Positions 1-6,628 of a DNA stretch of 9,412 bases are shown here, piece after piece. Source of the stretch: Clostridia bacterium (GTDB lineage: Bacteria > Bacillota > Clostridia > Peptostreptococcales > Anaerovoracaceae); assembly GCA_900754795.1 (NCBI GenBank), contig CAAEEA010000076.1:1-9412 (forward strand). The letters are read 5' to 3'. The position numbers and the translations under genes were made by a program. The notes below the pieces were generated by a model. That model had not been told where the DNA came from. It saw only the letters and a program-made list of their open reading frames with translations, and did no database searches. The stretch's first letter is position 1; each line of letters starts with the position of its first letter.

Positions 1-267
1 ACGATGACCCAGATAAGTTATCACATAATAAAAGGCCGATCTGAGGACAAACGCCGCGGCCATTATGGCCATTACCGTAAAAAAGGCCCGGTACAGCTTG
101 CCCGGAAGCAGGTCATACATGGCAAAACGGCTTACCAGCGGAAAAGCCACATCTATCATTGACACCATAAAAGCGCAGCTCATGTCGATGATGAACAGCT
201 TTTTGTGAGCGCCGAAATACGATATGAAGATACGAAACAATGATCTGTGATAATTTTTTTCTTTCAT
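1..267 (-). CDS. ABC transporter, N-terminal membrane part (partial)
   Basis: The first 89 codons of a gene that runs off the left edge with no stop. The protein begins MKEKNYHRSLFRIF and has two hydrophobic stretches, at about residues 23-47 and 60-84. The pattern of a short basic head, then LFIIDMSCAF, then DVAFPLVSRFAM and a second helix ending in YYVITYLGHR is what I recognise from the N-terminus of MsbA/multidrug-type ABC exporters with fused membrane and ATPase domains in Clostridia. The ATPase domain would lie outside the window, so neither Walker motif can be seen and the substrate is unknown. The ATG at 265-267 is preceded by an AGAGGT ribosome binding site 5 nt upstream, which fixes the start. 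It lies 113 bp downstream of ridA on the same strand, with its own TATAAT box in between, so it may be transcribed separately. The family call rests on sequence resemblance only. Confidence 0.75.
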   Translation of the reverse strand, partial: MKEKNYHRSLFRIFISYFGAHKKLFIIDMSCAFMVSMIDVAFPLVSRFAMYDLLPGKLYRAFFTVMAIMAAAFVLRSAFYYVITYLGHR

Positions 268-287
268 TTCTTACCTCTAACGCGCGA

Positions 288-321
288 AATTATACCCTCA
301 GTCCCGCGCGGGAACTGAGGG
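288..321 (-). promoter_or_regulatory. Dyad abutting a TATAAT box before the ABC gene
   Basis: CCCTCAGT at 295-302 and ACTGAGGG at 314-321 are perfect inverted repeats. Inside them CCC-GCGC-GGG continues the pairing, with one bulged A. On the minus strand the dyad ends one base before a consensus TATAAT (288-293), which lies about 20 nt before the ABC transporter start. No good -35 hexamer exists at 16-19 bp spacing, because that zone is inside the dyad. This is the geometry of an operator over a promoter. The hairpin could equally act as a weak terminator for the operon ending at ridA, but only a TATAATTT tract follows, not a clean U-run. Confidence 0.45.
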
Positions 322-380
322 CTTTGACATACATACGTCTTTTTCCGGGCAATCCGGCGCGGAAAACCCCGGCGGATCCA

Positions 381-761
381 TCAGTCAATGTAGGCGATGG
401 TTTCTATCTCGATGAGAGCGCCCTTAGGCAGTTTGGCAACTTCAAAAGCGGATCTTGAAGGGAAATCTCCGTCAAAATAACTTCCGTATATCTCATTTAC
501 AGTGTTAAAATCATTCATATCCTGAAGGAAGCAGGTAGTCTTGACGATCTTGTCAAGGCCGCTTCCGGATTCTTCGAGAATCGCTTTGATGTTGGCGAAA
601 ACCTGTCTGGTCTGAGCCTCAATGCCTCCTTCAACGATGTTTCCGGTTGCAGGATCGAGAGGTATCTGCCCTGAAGTGAATACCAGATTACCAAGTATGT
701 TTGCCTGAGCGTAAGGTCCGATCGCCGCAGGCGCTTTTTCTGTAGCTACGATTTTTCTCAT
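381..761 (-). CDS. ridA: RidA family reactive intermediate/imine deaminase
   Basis: A 126-residue protein of the Rid/YjgF/UK114 family, which hydrolyses reactive enamine/imine intermediates released by PLP enzymes such as threonine dehydratase and so protects other PLP enzymes. It acts in the cytosol and is normally a homotrimer. Family residues are visible: GPYAQ with Tyr17, SGQIPLDP at 30-37, PSRSAFEVAKLP with Arg103 in the place of the carboxylate-binding arginine, and IEIETIA with Glu120. The usual cysteine two residues after the arginine is alanine here, which is tolerated in the family. Length is typical. It is the last gene of the trmO operon: its ATG overlaps the TGA of the ydbT-like gene as ATGA, with an AGGAGGA ribosome binding site about 5 nt upstream, so translation is probably coupled. 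Confidence 0.95.
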   Translation of the reverse strand: MRKIVATEKAPAAIGPYAQANILGNLVFTSGQIPLDPATGNIVEGGIEAQTRQVFANIKAILEESGSGLDKIVKTTCFLQDMNDFNTVNEIYGSYFDGDFPSRSAFEVAKLPKGALIEIETIAYID

Positions 762-2269
762 TTTGTTCCTCCTGTGATCTTTTCTGATATTTCAATGGCT
801 GTATCACGCCGGATAAACGGTATGACCGCCGCGGAATTCAGCAGACTAACCTGCCCGTATACCGTACCCCAGCGTTTCGCCGCGGGATGATAATTCATCG
901 TCATAATCTGTACTCTTTCATAAGTACAGATCATATATGATCTTGTAAAATATCCCTGCGACAGTATCATACCCTCCCGTGCCGTATAATACCCGGCCGC
1001 TATGTGAGAGAGCAGATAAAGAAGGCTGATGTACAGGTCCGCAAAAACCGGTATGCCGACGGCGATCCACAGCGAAAGATCTGTCATTAAAATCATAACC
1101 AAAACAGCAGATAAAGTCAATATATGCCACTTTACAGATTTAAATAATCTGACGGCTGCCGACCCTTTTTCTTCAGGAATCACCATATCCACATCGGCCC
1201 ATCCGTATTCCGGAAGCAATTCCCCGAGCTGTTTTTTCAGCTCATCTTTGCTCACCGCCATAGTTATGTTAGAAGACTCCCCTTCTTCATCGCCGACTCC
1301 TACGGTGACTACGTTGGCGCAGTATTTTCCGAAAAGCCTTGAAAAAGGTTTCTGTTCGATTTTCAGCGCCGTTATCTTGTCCGTTGGTATCGTATAGCTC
1401 TGAAGCCTGATCAGTCCCCTTTTTACATGAAGATCCCGTCCGTCCCTGTATACGGTGAAACCGTAATACGCCAGGAATTTTCCGACTATATCAAATACCG
1501 CTCCCGCCACCATTATCGCGACGGCGATAAAACTGCCCGCAGCTTCGGCAAGGAATCTGCCCATCCCGTAATTTCCGATAAACCATCCGCTGAAACAGGC
1601 GGCGGCCACGACTATCGCGAGACTCCATACCGACATGGAGTAAAAGGCAAAACCCGCCATGTCCTTCTTTGAGGCTCTGAAAACTTTTTTCTCATCTTCC
1701 CCCGCCGGGCAGTCTTCATGCTGCACATCACCGCAGCTTTCTTCCGAAACGGTCTCTGCTGCGTTTTTACCTTTGCTGAGATTTATCCTTTCTATCAGCT
1801 GTCTGCGAAAATCCATCGCGATGTCTTCCCTGAAAACTATGGAAACATCCGCCTTTGAGGCTGTGGTCATGCTGTTTGTGTCCAGCTTTATCCTGTAGGT
1901 TCCCGCCAGTCTTTCAAACAGATTTCTCTGTGTGTTGACAGACGATATATTCTCAACGGCAATGGTATTCCTGTATTTTTTCAGGGTATTTCTCTCTATT
2001 ATTACCAGATTATCTTCAAGTGTTATCCATGTATTTTTCCATCGGAAAAACTGGAACACGAACACTGCCATGGTCACAAGCGCCAGTCCTCCTATGACCC
2101 ATATTCCTCCCGAACTGAGCGCGTCTTGCAATCCGTCTTTCATCGCGCTTTTTATCAGAGCGATAACATCATCTATCTGATTGATGAGAATGATGACTAT
2201 AGCTGCCCAAAACTGCCACAGGCTCTCAAAGATCATGGAAAAGTGGCAGCGAAGCTTCACGTCTTCCAT
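758..2269 (-). CDS. ydbT: Membrane protein with three bacterial PH domains (YdbT-like)
   Basis: A roughly 503-residue membrane protein of the bPH2 (DUF304) family. The layout is two N-terminal membrane segments (about 12-31 and 55-75), PH domain 1 (76-162), a charged linker rich in Glu/Asp (170-200), two more segments (205-232 and 244-272), PH domain 2 (270-352), two segments (380-428) and PH domain 3 (428-497). Each PH module starts after a membrane helix with a pattern like YYGFTVYRDGRDLHVKRG. In Bacillus subtilis the YdbS/YdbT pair is SigW-controlled and gives resistance to peptides made by other bacilli; the biochemical activity is unknown. I place the start at ATG 2267-2269 rather than GTG 2270-2272, because AGGAG lies 6 nt from the ATG but only 3 from the GTG. 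The ATG then overlaps the upstream stop as TGATG. The symbol is by family resemblance and pairing, not by proven orthology. Confidence 0.85.
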   Translation of the reverse strand: MEDVKLRCHFSMIFESLWQFWAAIVIILINQIDDVIALIKSAMKDGLQDALSSGGIWVIGGLALVTMAVFVFQFFRWKNTWITLEDNLVIIERNTLKKYRNTIAVENISSVNTQRNLFERLAGTYRIKLDTNSMTTASKADVSIVFREDIAMDFRRQLIERINLSKGKNAAETVSEESCGDVQHEDCPAGEDEKKVFRASKKDMAGFAFYSMSVWSLAIVVAAACFSGWFIGNYGMGRFLAEAAGSFIAVAIMVAGAVFDIVGKFLAYYGFTVYRDGRDLHVKRGLIRLQSYTIPTDKITALKIEQKPFSRLFGKYCANVVTVGVGDEEGESSNITMAVSKDELKKQLGELLPEYGWADVDMVIPEEKGSAAVRLFKSVKWHILTLSAVLVMILMTDLSLWIAVGIPVFADLYISLLYLLSHIAAGYYTAREGMILSQGYFTRSYMICTYERVQIMTMNYHPAAKRWGTVYGQVSLLNSAAVIPFIRRDTAIEISEKITGGTK

Positions 2270-2757
2270 CACCTTCTCCTCTCCGCCGCGGCTATGTCAT
2301 TTATCTTTTTCTTCAGAGTTTCGGCTATTTCAGAAGCCGCCTCTTCTGTAAGGAACTTTATCTGAGCGTCTCCTCCCGCCGTGGTGACGGTAATGGTCTG
2401 AAATCCGTATTTTCTCGCTACCGGTCCCTGAGAAACAGAAAGTTTGTGAAGTCTCTCCATCGGTACTATCTGTTCCGTAAGAAAAATAAAACCCTCTCTG
2501 ATCCTTATAGCCTCATCGTCTATCTTATAGCGGTATCTCTCATATCTGACCTTCGGCACCGCGGCGATGTATACGGCGGCGGCCAGTATAAGGGCGCAGG
2601 TCATCAGCAGCACCCAGGTCTGCGCTCCCCACAGTATGAACATCGCTGCCGCCGCGATTACGACGGTTATGCCGAGTACCGCCAGCGCGCTTGTTCTCAT
2701 ACATTTTCTGGCGTCCTCCTCCAGTTTTATCCAGTCCGTATCATTAAAAATATTCAA
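2269..2757 (-). CDS. ydbS: PH domain-containing membrane protein (YdbS-like)
   Basis: A 162-residue protein with two adjacent hydrophobic helices (about 23-43 and 46-67) followed by one bPH2 domain (71-152). The domain carries the recognisable core RYERYRYKIDDEAIRIREGF, then IVPMERLHKLSVSQGP and VTTAGGDAQIKFL. This is the small partner that accompanies YdbT-like proteins, and the two probably form a membrane complex. The start is TTG (2755-2757), three nt after the stop of the hydrolase gene. A GGAGAGGGAGAA tract upstream gives a plausible ribosome binding site, and no in-frame ATG occurs until Met20, inside the cytoplasmic head. A TTG start would keep expression below that of its neighbours. 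The 3' end overlaps the ydbT-like start (TGATG). Confidence 0.88.
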   Translation of the reverse strand: MNIFNDTDWIKLEEDARKCMRTSALAVLGITVVIAAAAMFILWGAQTWVLLMTCALILAAAVYIAAVPKVRYERYRYKIDDEAIRIREGFIFLTEQIVPMERLHKLSVSQGPVARKYGFQTITVTTAGGDAQIKFLTEEAASEIAETLKKKINDIAAAERRR

Positions 2758-2760
2758 GTT

Positions 2761-3534
2761 TTATTCTCCCTCTCCGTTTTCCAGATAAAGCTTAAGCGCC
2801 GCTTCTCTTATAAACCTCTCTGTCTGCGGCACGTCGGTATCGTTTGAAGTTACGACCATTACAAAAGGTTTTTTCGCGTATACGATGGCGGCGTCGTTGG
2901 TGATTCCCGTATCTTCGCCGGTCTTATTGGCGATCTTCTTTTTGCGTCCTATATATCCCGGGATCTTGTGTCTTATCTGCTGCAGGAGCAGAATATCTTC
3001 GATCAGCCGCGAAGTTTCCTCACTGACAAAAGATCTTTCGTATATCGATCTGAGAAGACTTCCGATTTCCCCGGGCGTGATGAGATTGCTGAGACCCTCC
3101 ACACATTCTCTTGTATCGAACATTTCTCTGATGAGACTGGTTTTGACAAGTCCCATCTCTGTGAATCCTTTTTGCAGTCTCTCCATTCCGACTGTCCGTA
3201 TCACCATGTTCGTGGCCGTATTGTCGCTTATAGTTATCATAAGGCGGCAGAGACTTATCAGATCTGTTTCTATATCTCCTGTCATGGAAAGCAGCGCGCC
3301 GCAGCTTGGTTTTTTATCTTCGTCCCTTACGGTCACCTTTTGTTCCCAGCTCAGCTCACCTTCCGCCACAAGCTTTGCCGTATACATGAGTACTGGCAGT
3401 TTGATAACGCTGGCCGCGCCGAAAGTTTCATCTTCATTATAGCCGAGCGTCGTGCCGTCAATGAGGTTTTCGTAATAAAATCCTATCCTGCCCCGCAAAG
3501 GGCTGATCATCGCGTCAAGCTCTCTCTTTTCCAT
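2761..3534 (-). CDS. Class A beta-lactamase-like serine hydrolase without signal peptide
   Basis: A 257-residue protein of the class A beta-lactamase superfamily (Beta-lactamase2 type). All three active-site motifs are present in order: SVIK at 42-45 (nucleophile Ser42 and Lys45), SDN at 103-105, and KTG at 204-206. ITPGEIGSLL (152-161) matches the helix start that follows the omega loop. E146 and N150 could stand for the Glu166/Asn170 pair, but the spacing is short, so this is uncertain. The protein begins MEKRELDAMISPLRGRIGFY with no signal peptide or membrane helix, so it appears cytosolic, unlike secreted beta-lactamases. It may be a peptidase or esterase acting on cytosolic muropeptides or other substrates, but nothing here settles that. 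The ATG lies 20 nt inside the end of trmO, with GGAAAGGAAA just upstream. Confidence 0.88.
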   Translation of the reverse strand: MEKRELDAMISPLRGRIGFYYENLIDGTTLGYNEDETFGAASVIKLPVLMYTAKLVAEGELSWEQKVTVRDEDKKPSCGALLSMTGDIETDLISLCRLMITISDNTATNMVIRTVGMERLQKGFTEMGLVKTSLIREMFDTRECVEGLSNLITPGEIGSLLRSIYERSFVSEETSRLIEDILLLQQIRHKIPGYIGRKKKIANKTGEDTGITNDAAIVYAKKPFVMVVTSNDTDVPQTERFIREAALKLYLENGEGE

Positions 3535-4219
3535 TTTCCTTTCCTTTCATGATGCTTATCACTTCGATTTTTTCTTTTGTGCCTCTGAATTTTATCTCAT
3601 ATATCCCATAGCTCAGTCCGTATATTCTCTCAGGATCATCTTTGTATGAAGGTCTTGGATCCTGAGACAGGATAGCGGTTATTTCTTCTTTTTTCCCTGA
3701 TGTCATTCCCGGGGGAATTTCAGCGGCATACACAACCTCCAGCGTCCGGGGCCTCGTATGGGCAAACCCTCCCCGGGCCTCCGGCCTGCAGTCGGCGTAA
3801 GGCACGTAGGGTTTAATATCGTATACAGGGGTTTTGTCCATCATATCGGCGCCCTTAACATAAACAGACGGCCCGTCTTCATCCGCCGGCTCCACCCTTT
3901 CTATTTCAAGGCATGACAGCCCCATATGATTCGGCCTGAACGGCGATCTTGTGGCAAAAACACCCATGCGCCTGTTTCCTCCAAGCCGCGGCGGTCTGAC
4001 TGTCGGCGACCACTCTTTCTGCTCTTCTTTTCCGTCTGTTATCCCGGAAAATCCCCATATGACCCAGATATGAGAAAACTGCTCCAGTCCTCTCAGCGCC
4101 CGGGGGTCATCATATGGAGGCACAAGGGTGATCTTACCCCGGCATGGTACGATGCCGCTCTGTCTCGGTATGCCGAATTTTTCTCTGAAATCCGTGTGAA
4201 TATAAGCTATTGTCTCCAT
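3515..4219 (-). CDS. trmO: tRNA (t6A37) N6-methyltransferase TrmO
   Basis: A 234-residue member of the TrmO (TsaA/YaeB) family, which uses SAM to methylate N6-threonylcarbamoyladenosine at position 37 of threonine tRNA, giving m6t6A. Family hallmarks run in order: IAYIHTDFREKFGIPRQSG (4-22), the FSHIWVIWGF strand (48-57), the RPPRLGGN block (75-82), the FATRSPFRPNHMGLS block (88-102) that forms the SAM/tRNA site, GADMMDKTPVYDIKPYVPYA (123-142), and the C-terminal QDPRPSY (186-192) followed by YGIYEI. Length is normal. The ATG has AGGAG 8 nt upstream, and a candidate promoter lies about 25 nt before it, making this the first gene of the minus-strand operon. Its last 20 nt overlap the hydrolase gene. 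Confidence 0.95.
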   Translation of the reverse strand: METIAYIHTDFREKFGIPRQSGIVPCRGKITLVPPYDDPRALRGLEQFSHIWVIWGFSGITDGKEEQKEWSPTVRPPRLGGNRRMGVFATRSPFRPNHMGLSCLEIERVEPADEDGPSVYVKGADMMDKTPVYDIKPYVPYADCRPEARGGFAHTRPRTLEVVYAAEIPPGMTSGKKEEITAILSQDPRPSYKDDPERIYGLSYGIYEIKFRGTKEKIEVISIMKGKENGKERA

Positions 4220-4242
4220 TTTGAAACTCCTGTATATTTAAG

Positions 4243-4271
4243 ATTTTACCACGCCTGCCGTCATCGGGCAA
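4243..4271 (-). promoter_or_regulatory. Candidate promoter of the trmO operon
   Basis: On the minus strand TTGCCC (4266-4271) and TAAAAT (4243-4248) are separated by exactly 17 bp, matching a housekeeping sigma factor promoter at 4 of 6 and 5 of 6 positions. Transcription would start about 15-20 nt before the trmO ATG, just ahead of its AGGAG site. All five genes down to ridA overlap or nearly touch, so this is probably their main promoter. Confidence 0.6.
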
Positions 4272-4296
4272 AGGTTTTCTGACCGGTGAGGAAAAA

Positions 4297-4326
4297 CTGG
4301 CATTATCATGGCGCCTGTGATAAAAT
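4297..4326 (+). promoter_or_regulatory. Candidate promoter of the Eis-like gene
   Basis: CTGGCA (4297-4302) and TAAAAT (4321-4326) are 18 bp apart, about 27 nt before the ATG at 4353. The -35 match is only 4 of 6. Between and over these boxes TTATCA (4303-4308) and TGATAA (4318-4323) form a 6-bp inverted repeat with a 9-bp spacer, a possible operator. The promoter is back to back with that of trmO. Confidence 0.4.
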
Positions 4327-4352
4327 AAACGTATCGAAAGGAGGTCACTGCC

Positions 4353-5687
4353 ATGAAAAACAGCAAAGAAACAGTGAAAGCCGTGGGACGGGATTTCGGC
4401 GGCAAAGCAGGCCGAGAGGTCAGAGTCATCGGCCCCGACCTTATTGAAGAATATCTTACCATCTACCTGAACGCCTATCCCGCTTACAAGGATCTCAGTC
4501 CCGAAGGGATAGACAAAATAAGGCGCAAATACATCAGTTCCATGGAAAACGATGAAAATATCACCTTTGTCGGTCTGTTTGAAAACGGCCGGTTTATCGC
4601 TCTGATGAAGATCATAGATTTTTCCATGAACGCTTTTGGCAAAATGTGTCACGCTACAGGTCTGATGTCTCTGGCTGTACATCCGATGCACAAGAAAAAA
4701 GGCGCCGGACTTGACATGGTGCGCTTTTTCGAGAAATATACAAAGGCCACCGGAGCGATCGCAGCTCTGCTTCTTCCTTTCAGGATTGATTTTTACAGGA
4801 ACATGGGCTACGGCTACGGCAGCAAAATGGAAGAATACCGTATACCCGCTTCTTCTCTTCCAAAATGCGAGGATACTTCCGGCATAGTCTTTCTCGGTCA
4901 TTCTGAAGAAGACACCGCGAAAATGCTCCTTTGTCAGAAAACTTTCGCGGAGCTTAATCACGGTATGATAGTCAAATTTGAAGATGAAATCAGGGATATG
5001 TACGCTGATGACGAATCAAAGCGTATCGGCTGCGTTAAAGACGGTAAGCTAACCGGGTACGCCGTATACGACCTTGTGAGCGAAAGCGACGTCAACTACA
5101 CTCTCAACAGTATCAATGTAAAAGAGCTGGTCTATCATGACCCTGAGACCCTGCGGTCCATGCTGGGATTTTTCCGGAATCAGGCAGACCTGACACAGAC
5201 TGTGACTATAAGGACAGGAGAAGAAGATTTTTATCATATTCTGCCGAGCGCTCAGGATATAAGCGGTAATTACATTGACTTCGGTTTTCTTCAGACAAAC
5301 ATCGGCGCTATCGGTACCATGTACAAGATCGTTGATCCGGCCGCCTTTGTGGCAGGCACCGCTCACCGCTCTTTTCCCGCGGCTGATCTTACGGTTGCGT
5401 TTGATTATTACGATGAGCTTGCTCACGATGAAAAAACCTTCTCAGTAAAGTTCACTTCTTCTTCCGGCGGCGCAGGTTCTGTATGGAGCGCTGCCGGTCA
5501 GAACATGCCCGCCGACGTAAGGGTTAAATGCGCGCTGTCAGACATGTCCTCTCTGTTTATGGGAAGCTGCCGGTTTTCGGCTCTGGTTCGCCTCGGCGCT
5601 CTTAAACTGTCCGACGGCAGCTACGAAGATATTCTTGACCGGCTGTTTTACTGCAGGCAAAAGCCATGGACAAATACAGATTACTGA
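4353..5687 (+). CDS. Eis-like GNAT N-acetyltransferase with SCP2-like C-terminal domain
   Basis: A 444-residue protein with the three-part layout of the Eis family: an N-terminal GNAT domain (about 22-160), a second degenerate GNAT domain (about 165-300) and a C-terminal sterol-carrier-like domain (about 310-444). The acetyl-CoA loop is SLAVHPMHKKKGAGLDM (106-122). LLPFRIDFYRNMGYGYGSKM (140-159) is the most recognisable family block, and its Tyr148 sits where the Eis general acid tyrosine is found. The chain ends in an aromatic residue (Tyr444); in Mycobacterium tuberculosis Eis the terminal carboxylate takes part in catalysis. Eis enzymes acetylate several amines of aminoglycosides or polyamine-like substrates, but the natural substrate here is unknown. 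The ATG has AAGGAGGT 8 nt upstream. It is the only plus-strand gene, divergent from trmO and convergent with dapF. Confidence 0.9.
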   Translation: MKNSKETVKAVGRDFGGKAGREVRVIGPDLIEEYLTIYLNAYPAYKDLSPEGIDKIRRKYISSMENDENITFVGLFENGRFIALMKIIDFSMNAFGKMCHATGLMSLAVHPMHKKKGAGLDMVRFFEKYTKATGAIAALLLPFRIDFYRNMGYGYGSKMEEYRIPASSLPKCEDTSGIVFLGHSEEDTAKMLLCQKTFAELNHGMIVKFEDEIRDMYADDESKRIGCVKDGKLTGYAVYDLVSESDVNYTLNSINVKELVYHDPETLRSMLGFFRNQADLTQTVTIRTGEEDFYHILPSAQDISGNYIDFGFLQTNIGAIGTMYKIVDPAAFVAGTAHRSFPAADLTVAFDYYDELAHDEKTFSVKFTSSSGGAGSVWSAAGQNMPADVRVKCALSDMSSLFMGSCRFSALVRLGALKLSDGSYEDILDRLFYCRQKPWTNTDY

Positions 5688-5713
5688 TAAACGGGTTTAT
5701 TGGGATCATACGC

Positions 5714-5742
5714 AAAAAGAGCTGCTATCTGAGCAGCTCTTT
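5714..5742 (-). terminator. Hairpin terminator overlapping the 3' end of dapF
   Basis: AAAGAGCTGCT (5716-5726) and AGCAGCTCTTT (5732-5742) form an 11-bp perfect stem with a 5-nt loop. On the minus strand the stem runs into five T's (complement of 5714-5718), a proper intrinsic terminator for dapF. On the plus strand only the three T's of the stem are available, so termination of the Eis-like transcript, 28 nt downstream of its stop, is likely but weaker. The dapF stop codon lies at the loop, and its last codons (KELLR) make one arm. Confidence 0.82.
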
Positions 5743-6546
5743 GGCGTTTACGTAACCTTCGCACACGACTTCTGTCGGTCCGGTGAGGAATATTCCTTCG
5801 CCGGAAATATCAATTATGAGTTCCCCTCCCGGTACGTTTATCTTAACATTCCGGCCGTCGGTAAAGCCCTTTTCTCTGAGAACTGCGGCAACGGAAGCCG
5901 TTCCCGTACCGCAGGCAAGGGTAAAGTCTTCGACGCCTCTTTCGTATGTCAGCGCGACAAAAGTGCCGTCATCTTTCACATCAAAGAAATTGACATTGGA
6001 TCCTTTTGGAAAAGCTCTGTATCTTCTGAGAGCTTCTCCGAGGGGTCTGAGCTCCTCCCGTCTTTCATATGAAAGATCCTTAACTCTCAGCGTAACGTGA
6101 GGTATGCCGGGATCTCCCAGTTCCATATACACGCAGTCATAGTTGCTGCCGCAGGCTTCAATCTCCATGTCCTTTTGTACGGTAACGTCGTTAAGCCGCA
6201 CTTTATACATATTTTCGTCTATACGCCAGCATGTGATCATCCCGGCGATGGTCTCTATATTCTGGACTTCTCCGGCAAGTCCGCTTTCGTATCCGAAACG
6301 CGCTACGCAGCGGGCGCCGTTGCCGCACATCTCTCCGAAACTGCCGTCGGCGTTATAAAAACGCATTTTGTAATCTCCGCCGTATTCGGCTGAATCTACG
6401 ACCATGAACCCGTCAGCTCCGATGGAAAAACGTCTCCTGCAAAGCTTTTCGGCCAATATGCCCAGCTTTGCCTCAGGAATCCCGGTTTTAATGTTATTTA
6501 TAATAATAAAATCATTTCCGGCTCCGTGCATCTTTGTGAATTCCAT
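5725..6546 (-). CDS. dapF: Diaminopimelate epimerase (DapF family)
   Basis: A 273-residue DapF-fold racemase. DapF interconverts LL- and meso-diaminopimelate, the precursor of lysine and of the peptidoglycan cross-link, using two cysteines without a cofactor. Both are present: Cys74 in GEMCGNGARC and Cys212 in TLACGTG. Other binding residues are kept: MHGAGNDF with Asn11, RFYNADGSFGEM with Asn65, GSNVNF with Asn184, and YERG with Glu202-Arg203. Two departures stand out. The usual GNPH is GIPH within GDPGIPH (145-150), and the residue before the T of the second cysteine loop is Phe (EDFTLACGTG) where Glu is common. The substrate might therefore differ from DAP. GAGGT lies 7 nt before the ATG, and a candidate promoter lies upstream. 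The last codons form part of the terminator. Confidence 0.88.
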   Translation of the reverse strand: MEFTKMHGAGNDFIIINNIKTGIPEAKLGILAEKLCRRRFSIGADGFMVVDSAEYGGDYKMRFYNADGSFGEMCGNGARCVARFGYESGLAGEVQNIETIAGMITCWRIDENMYKVRLNDVTVQKDMEIEACGSNYDCVYMELGDPGIPHVTLRVKDLSYERREELRPLGEALRRYRAFPKGSNVNFFDVKDDGTFVALTYERGVEDFTLACGTGTASVAAVLREKGFTDGRNVKINVPGGELIIDISGEGIFLTGPTEVVCEGYVNAKELLR

Positions 6547-6590
6547 AAATAACCTCTCTTTGCTTCTGGTTGTTCCCTCTTATTATTCAT

Positions 6591-6619
6591 ATTTTAACTT
6601 ATCCACAGCCATATCGCAA
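6591..6619 (-). promoter_or_regulatory. Candidate dapF promoter
   Basis: On the minus strand TTGCGA (6614-6619) and TAAAAT (6591-6596) are exactly 17 bp apart, matching the housekeeping consensus at 4 of 6 and 5 of 6 positions, about 45 nt before the dapF ATG. It suggests that dapF can be transcribed apart from the SDR gene 105 bp upstream. Confidence 0.5.
6599..6607 (+). promoter_or_regulatory. Perfect DnaA-box sequence TTATCCACA
   Basis: The nine bases match the consensus DnaA box exactly and lie within the spacer of the candidate dapF promoter. Only one perfect copy was noticed, so this is not a replication origin. A 9-mer can also occur by chance in a window of this size. Confidence 0.4.
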
Positions 6620-6628
6620 GCAGTATCT

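Noticed and set aside
341..366. TTTTCCG/CGGAAAA inverted repeat after ridA as a terminator
   Set aside because: The stem is only 7 bp with a 12-nt loop and no T-run follows on either strand; it was not annotated.
2270..2272. GTG as the start of the ydbT-like gene
   Set aside because: Its spacing to AGGAG is only 3 nt, whereas the next codon, ATG at 2267-2269, has 6 nt and overlaps the upstream stop as TGATG.
4134..4961. Long minus-strand open frame opposite the Eis-like gene
   Set aside because: It lies antisense to a clearly recognisable acetyltransferase and across the trmO start, has no ribosome binding site and matches no known family pattern.
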